DNA from: JBGLNL01 sp046484125
GTDB taxonomy: Bacteria > Chloroflexota > Dehalococcoidia > SZUA-161 > SpSt-899
Direction of reading: 5' to 3'
DNA: 8,515 nt
Assembly: GCA_046484125.1 (NCBI GenBank)
Contig: JAWOBX010000042.1
Location: 1-8,515, forward strand
The notes beneath the pieces were generated by a model, which worked only from the letters and a program-made list of their open reading frames with translations, did not search any database and was not told the origin of the DNA. Shown piece after piece: positions 5,183 to 8,515 of this stretch (within the stretch, counting starts at the first letter, position 1; every line of letters starts with the position of its first letter). The position numbers and the translations under genes were made by a program.

Positions 5183-6135
5183 TTCTTCCTGGCTACGTAG
5201 ATATCGGCCTCTATCATCTGACCGCCTTCGATGAAGTGGTGGGCGAAATAGATGTTACCCGCGTTATCCACGGTAGGCTCCCCCGCGAATTGTGAGATGA
5301 TCAGCTCTGGCTCCTGCCAATGGCCGTCGGACTTAAGTGAGCGGAAAACCGCCGGACTGCCCTGATAGGTTCGCGTAAACCAGAGTTCGCTGCCATCCTC
5401 TGAGACGAACGGTCTACTATCATTGGCCTCTGAATTGACCGCTTCGACGTTCTTGGGCGGCTGCCACTCACCATCGACATTTCGGCTGACCCAGATGTCG
5501 TTATCTCCTTTACCCCCCGGTCGCTGCGAGTGGAAGTAAAGGGCGCTTCCGTCGGCGGTGATATGGAGTTCACCCACGTCGTACTCAGGGTCAAAATCGG
5601 CGTTTTGCCAGTTGGTCCATTCTCCGCCTGAGTATTCCGCTTTAAACCAGTGCACGCCGGTATATCCCTCACGTGCCGAACAGAACCAGATTACGCCATC
5701 CTGAACGAAAGGGCAGCCATCCATGGCCAGCTTGCCCGGATCCTGCAGAACCAGTCTCTCCGGCTCCTGCCACTGTCCGTTGACCCTCTCGGAGACGTAC
5801 AGGCTAGTGACCCCATCAGTGAGCTGTTCACCGACCGGAACACTCACATCCGGTGTGAACCAGAAATACAGGGTGTCGCCATCCGGCATGACGAATGGCG
5901 AATCCTCTCCACCGGCTGTGTTTATGGGTCCCGGTACCGGAACCGGCTCCTCCCACTCGTCTGAGTGGATTTGAGGCGGGAGTTTATCCATTTGAGGTGT
6001 CATTTTTACCGCGTCAGCGGGTATTTTGCTCTCTCTGGGCAAAATCTCAACCTCGCTACCAACTTCGGATTCGGAACATGCTACCTGCAGGAGCAGAATC
6101 AATATTCCAGCCAGTATACAGATGAACTTTCGCAT
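5179..6135 (-). CDS. Exported beta-propeller lipoprotein with PD40/WD40-like repeats
   Basis: The 318-residue protein has an N-terminal hydrophobic segment (4-19) ending QVAC, so Cys20 is a likely lipidation site although Gln at -3 is not the canonical lipobox residue. The body holds five repeats. Each has a strand like DSPFVMPDGDTLYFWF (79-92), CPFVQDGVIWFCS (141-153), ITADGSALYFHSQRPGG (192-208), RPFVSEDGSELWFTR (241-255) or EPTVDNAGNIYFAHH (286-300). These alternate with WxxP-type strands (WEEP 61, WQEP 122, WQPP 224, WQEP 273). This is the pattern of PD40/TolB-like beta-propellers, which bind ligands or partners or carry a glycosidase site; no catalytic residues can be assigned. AAGGAGG (6140-6146) sits four bases before the ATG. 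It lies 21 nt after the GHL15-like gene and overlaps the next gene by four bases. Confidence 0.85.
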   Translation of the reverse strand: MRKFICILAGILILLLQVACSESEVGSEVEILPRESKIPADAVKMTPQMDKLPPQIHSDEWEEPVPVPGPINTAGGEDSPFVMPDGDTLYFWFTPDVSVPVGEQLTDGVTSLYVSERVNGQWQEPERLVLQDPGKLAMDGCPFVQDGVIWFCSAREGYTGVHWFKAEYSGGEWTNWQNADFDPEYDVGELHITADGSALYFHSQRPGGKGDNDIWVSRNVDGEWQPPKNVEAVNSEANDSRPFVSEDGSELWFTRTYQGSPAVFRSLKSDGHWQEPELIISQFAGEPTVDNAGNIYFAHHFIEGGQMIEADIYVARKK

Positions 6136-6156
6136 TTCGCCTCCTTCAATTAACTA

Positions 6157-7353
6157 CTAATACCCTGTCTTGAAAAAAATCCGCCCGTCACCTTTATCTA
6201 CCTCGAATGCCGTGGATTGTTTGCCTGAGCTGACGTCTTTGTGAGGGACTTCAAAGGTAACTGATACAGGCGAATCCGGCGCGGACACCACGATTCCCAT
6301 TTCAAAATCACGCCAGTAAGCGCCATCTTTCTCGTAGTAATCGCCCGCAGGCTGCCCCAGGTCGGCATTGTATTCCGGGAACCACCAGGCCTGTCCATGG
6401 TCCCGTGGGCCGAAGTCATAGGTGAAATATGTGTTATCGTTGAGCAGGCTTAATATAAGGCCCAGCCTCATCTTGTTCAGATTCTTCTCGCCGGTATTCT
6501 CTGTATCGACCGCGTAGACAATGAGGTACGGGCTGTCGGCGGCCTCCAGTCCGGTCTCGTAATCGGCCCCCCAGCTTCCCAGGAAGTTCTCCATGAGGTA
6601 GCCATCCATGTACTCGGCGAATTCGTCGATCTCGGAGATGTCTCTCCCCGAGTTGAAAACAACCAGTTTGTCTTCGGTGTTGTAGTCCTGGATTTGCGCC
6701 ATTATATCTCTTGTGGCTTCTATCCACTCTTCGTCACTTATTGCCTCACGGCAAAGAGAAGTTTCGATGACCATGTCGATGACTATACCGTCGTGTTGCG
6801 GTTGTTCGAGAAGTGTTTTGTAGAAGGTGGTTATCAGCTCGACCCACTCGGGGTTGGTGGGATCCATGGAGTAAATTTCCTCCTGTCCCCAGCTCTCGGA
6901 TTCCCACCCGAAGGGGCATCGGTCGCCACCCGGCTTCCTCAGGTACATATCATCGGTGAGCTCGAAAGTCTTTTCGCTCCCGTGATTGGCGACGTTGAGC
7001 AGGGTTTGAATCCAAGCTTCGTTCTGCCAGACCCAGTTTGTGGTGAAGCCTGCCAGGAGCTTGACGTCGGGATTGGCCTCCCTGATCTTCCCGGCTTCAT
7101 CCGGCATGAAGAGGGCGGTCATCACCAGGTCATACGGTTTGCCGCTCTCGATTATCTGGTCCTTCTTCGCCAGCCAGCTTGCTATTCTGGGGTAATCGCT
7201 GGAAGTGGTTGGTTCTTCTCCTGGGGGGGAAGTCGTTGCTGGCTCTTCGCTGGAAGCAGGTGACGTCGCCGGCGTTTCGCTTTCTTCGCCACATCCGGCG
7301 CATGTTGCCGCCAGTATAATCACCATCAGTAGTGATAACAGTATGACGCGCAT
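6157..7353 (-). CDS. Lipoprotein with GHL15-like putative glycoside hydrolase domain
   Basis: The 398-residue protein begins with a hydrophobic signal segment (3-17) ending CAGC, with Cys21 the likely lipidated residue. A low-complexity Pro/Ser/Thr/Glu linker (about 24-52) follows. The globular part resembles the 'hypothetical glycosyl hydrolase family 15' group (GHL15): YPRIASWL at the start, GIVIDMV (Asp193), YLMENF (Glu255), then WWFPEYNADLGQPAG and a closing beta segment, DFEMGIVVSAP. Asp193 and Glu255 sit at strand ends and are the best catalytic candidates, by inference only. The family assignment is from memory of its motifs; biochemical activity for this group is poorly known. GGAGG (7361-7365) lies seven bases before the ATG. 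The gap to the upstream aminotransferase stop is only 17 nt, so the two are co-transcribed. Confidence 0.8.
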   Translation of the reverse strand: MRVILLSLLMVIILAATCAGCGEESETPATSPASSEEPATTSPPGEEPTTSSDYPRIASWLAKKDQIIESGKPYDLVMTALFMPDEAGKIREANPDVKLLAGFTTNWVWQNEAWIQTLLNVANHGSEKTFELTDDMYLRKPGGDRCPFGWESESWGQEEIYSMDPTNPEWVELITTFYKTLLEQPQHDGIVIDMVIETSLCREAISDEEWIEATRDIMAQIQDYNTEDKLVVFNSGRDISEIDEFAEYMDGYLMENFLGSWGADYETGLEAADSPYLIVYAVDTENTGEKNLNKMRLGLILSLLNDNTYFTYDFGPRDHGQAWWFPEYNADLGQPAGDYYEKDGAYWRDFEMGIVVSAPDSPVSVTFEVPHKDVSSGKQSTAFEVDKGDGRIFFKTGY

Positions 7354-7370
7354 AATACAACCTCCACTTA

Positions 7371-8515
7371 TTATAGTACGGACGCAGCCTCTCGCATTCT
7401 TCTCAAAGCCTCTTCCAGCCTCGGCCTGGGGCAGCCGAAGTTAAGCCTGACGAAACCGGGGCCGTCGAAATGGATTCCATCCGAGAGGCCGACCCCTGCC
7501 TCCTCGAAATACTCCACCGGATTCGCCAGTCCCGTCTGCCGGGTATCAATCCAGGCCAGGTAAGTAGCCTCTACGTGATTCATTGACAGTTCCGGCATTT
7601 GGGCAACGGCTTGTTCCACGACCTGCCGGTTTTCGCGCAGGTAATCCAGTAAAGCCTTCAGCCAGTCGGCTCCGTCGCGGTATGCGGCCAGCGCCGCCGT
7701 ATAGCCGAGGGCATTTACAAATGGTACGATTCCGGCCATTGTCGTTTTAAAACGTTTCCTTAATTGCCTGTTGGGGATGATAGCGAAAGAACATCCCAGT
7801 CCCGGCAGATTATAGGTCTTGCTGGGGGCCATCAGGGTAATGGTGCGGTCGGCTATCTCCGGACTTAGGGTGGCGGTGGGTATATGTTGCCTGTCTTCAT
7901 CCAGTATCAACTGGCAGTGAATCTCGTCGGAACATATGATTATGTCATGTCTCAGGCATATGTCGGCGAATCTGGCAAGCTCTTCTCGGGTGAAAACCCT
8001 GCCTGTTGGATTTTGGGGATTGCATAGAATGAAAAGCCTTGTCGAATCCGTCAGTGCTCTTTCGAACCGATCAAAGTCGCAAACCCATTTGCCGTTTGCT
8101 TCTAACATGGACGTTTTCTGGAGTTTACGATCAGAGTGCTTCGGCGCGGTCAAAAAAGGCGGGTAGATGGGAACCGTGGTCATTGCCCCGTCGCCGGGAT
8201 TTCCCACAGCTCTGCAGGAAACGTTGAGCCCGGTTACCAGTCCGGGCAGCCAGATTATCCAGCCCGGTTCTATCTCCCACCCGTAGCTATCCCGCATCAT
8301 GGGAAGATTGGGTGCGTGATAATCGGCTATTCCCAAAGCGTGCCGGATCCGATTTTCGGGAAGCTTCATAAGATGAGCAGCGGCGGCAGCGCAGGCGACA
8401 GTACCCCAGGAACCGCATGCCTGATATCTGTCGTGATCATCATGCCAGCAGTATCCGAACCGAAGGGCGACTTCGTATCCCGTAACCAAACCGGAGAGCA
8501 GCCGGTCGCCGGAAA
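7371..8515 (-). CDS. Chimeric ORF: MmgE/PrpD fragment fused to N-terminally truncated PatB/MalY aminotransferase (partial)
   Basis: The frame is open to the window edge, so the true start lies outside; the TTG at 8487-8489 is internal. From the edge to about 8290 the protein reads like the middle of an MmgE/PrpD protein (2-methylcitrate dehydratase superfamily): GLVTGYEVALR, CGSWGTVACAAAAAH, ALGIADYHAPNLPMMRD. At about 8282-8294 it switches to a PatB/MalY-type PLP-dependent aminotransferase or cystathionine beta-lyase from YGWEIEPGW to the normal C-terminus. Visible there are NPQNPTGR, SDEIHCQL, the PLP lysine in APSKTYNLPG (codon at 7818-7820), and FVRLNFGCPR. About 80 N-terminal residues usual for PatB, including part of the active-site cover, are missing, as is the larger C-terminal part of MmgE/PrpD. 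Neither fold looks complete, so the product may be inactive. A deletion fusion or an assembly chimera are both possible. It is followed after 17 nt by the GHL15-like gene. Confidence 0.85.
   Translation of the reverse strand, partial: SGDRLLSGLVTGYEVALRFGYCWHDDHDRYQACGSWGTVACAAAAAHLMKLPENRIRHALGIADYHAPNLPMMRDSYGWEIEPGWIIWLPGLVTGLNVSCRAVGNPGDGAMTTVPIYPPFLTAPKHSDRKLQKTSMLEANGKWVCDFDRFERALTDSTRLFILCNPQNPTGRVFTREELARFADICLRHDIIICSDEIHCQLILDEDRQHIPTATLSPEIADRTITLMAPSKTYNLPGLGCSFAIIPNRQLRKRFKTTMAGIVPFVNALGYTAALAAYRDGADWLKALLDYLRENRQVVEQAVAQMPELSMNHVEATYLAWIDTRQTGLANPVEYFEEAGVGLSDGIHFDGPGFVRLNFGCPRPRLEEALRRMREAASVL

Noticed and set aside
8487..8489. TTG as start codon of the aminotransferase-like gene
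   Set aside because: The frame stays open to the window edge and the upstream residues (GDRLLSG) continue the MmgE/PrpD pattern, so the gene is simply cut off.

Overview
The window is a bacterial chromosomal segment of moderate GC. It carries six protein-coding genes (one of them cut by the right edge) and several non-coding structures. The mix is a methylmalonyl-CoA mutase large subunit without a B12 domain, a divergent YchF-type ATPase, and a run of lipoproteins with putative glycoside-hydrolase folds. This fits a Chloroflexota/Dehalococcoidia-like or related anaerobic lineage, but that is an impression from protein style; no phylogenetic marker is present.

Left part (1-764): a 78-residue cysteine-rich protein is encoded on the minus strand (151-387). 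It has a near-consensus sigma70-type promoter (TTGACA-N17-TATTCT) and a perfect 9+3+9 palindrome just downstream of the -10 box, as expected of a repressor-controlled gene. A separate plus-strand promoter (700-729) drives the mutase.

Centre (765-4066): the mutase large subunit (plus strand) converges on a ychF-like gene (minus strand), with a GC-rich terminator hairpin between them. The ychF gene is bracketed by inverted copies of a segmented intergenic repeat (2420-2536 and 3798-3998). A third, shorter copy lies at 58-112. The right-hand copy carries an extra perfect 23-bp hairpin. Each of the three copies lies downstream of a gene or operon, in the same orientation relative to it.

Right part (4067-8515): a minus-strand operon with gaps of 17 nt, 21 nt and a 4-nt overlap. 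Its first visible gene is an in-frame chimera of an MmgE/PrpD fragment and a PatB/MalY-type aminotransferase that lacks its N-terminal ~80 residues. It is followed by three predicted lipoproteins: a GHL15-like putative glycoside hydrolase, a five-repeat beta-propeller, and a clan GH-A-like TIM-barrel protein. Together these look like a cell-surface glycan-binding or glycan-processing set; the substrate is unknown and no transporter is visible.

The most notable items are the MmgE/PrpD-PatB chimera, the repeat family around ychF, the promoter/operator-controlled cysteine-rich miniprotein, and the three-lipoprotein operon. None of them can be declared a new system from sequence alone.
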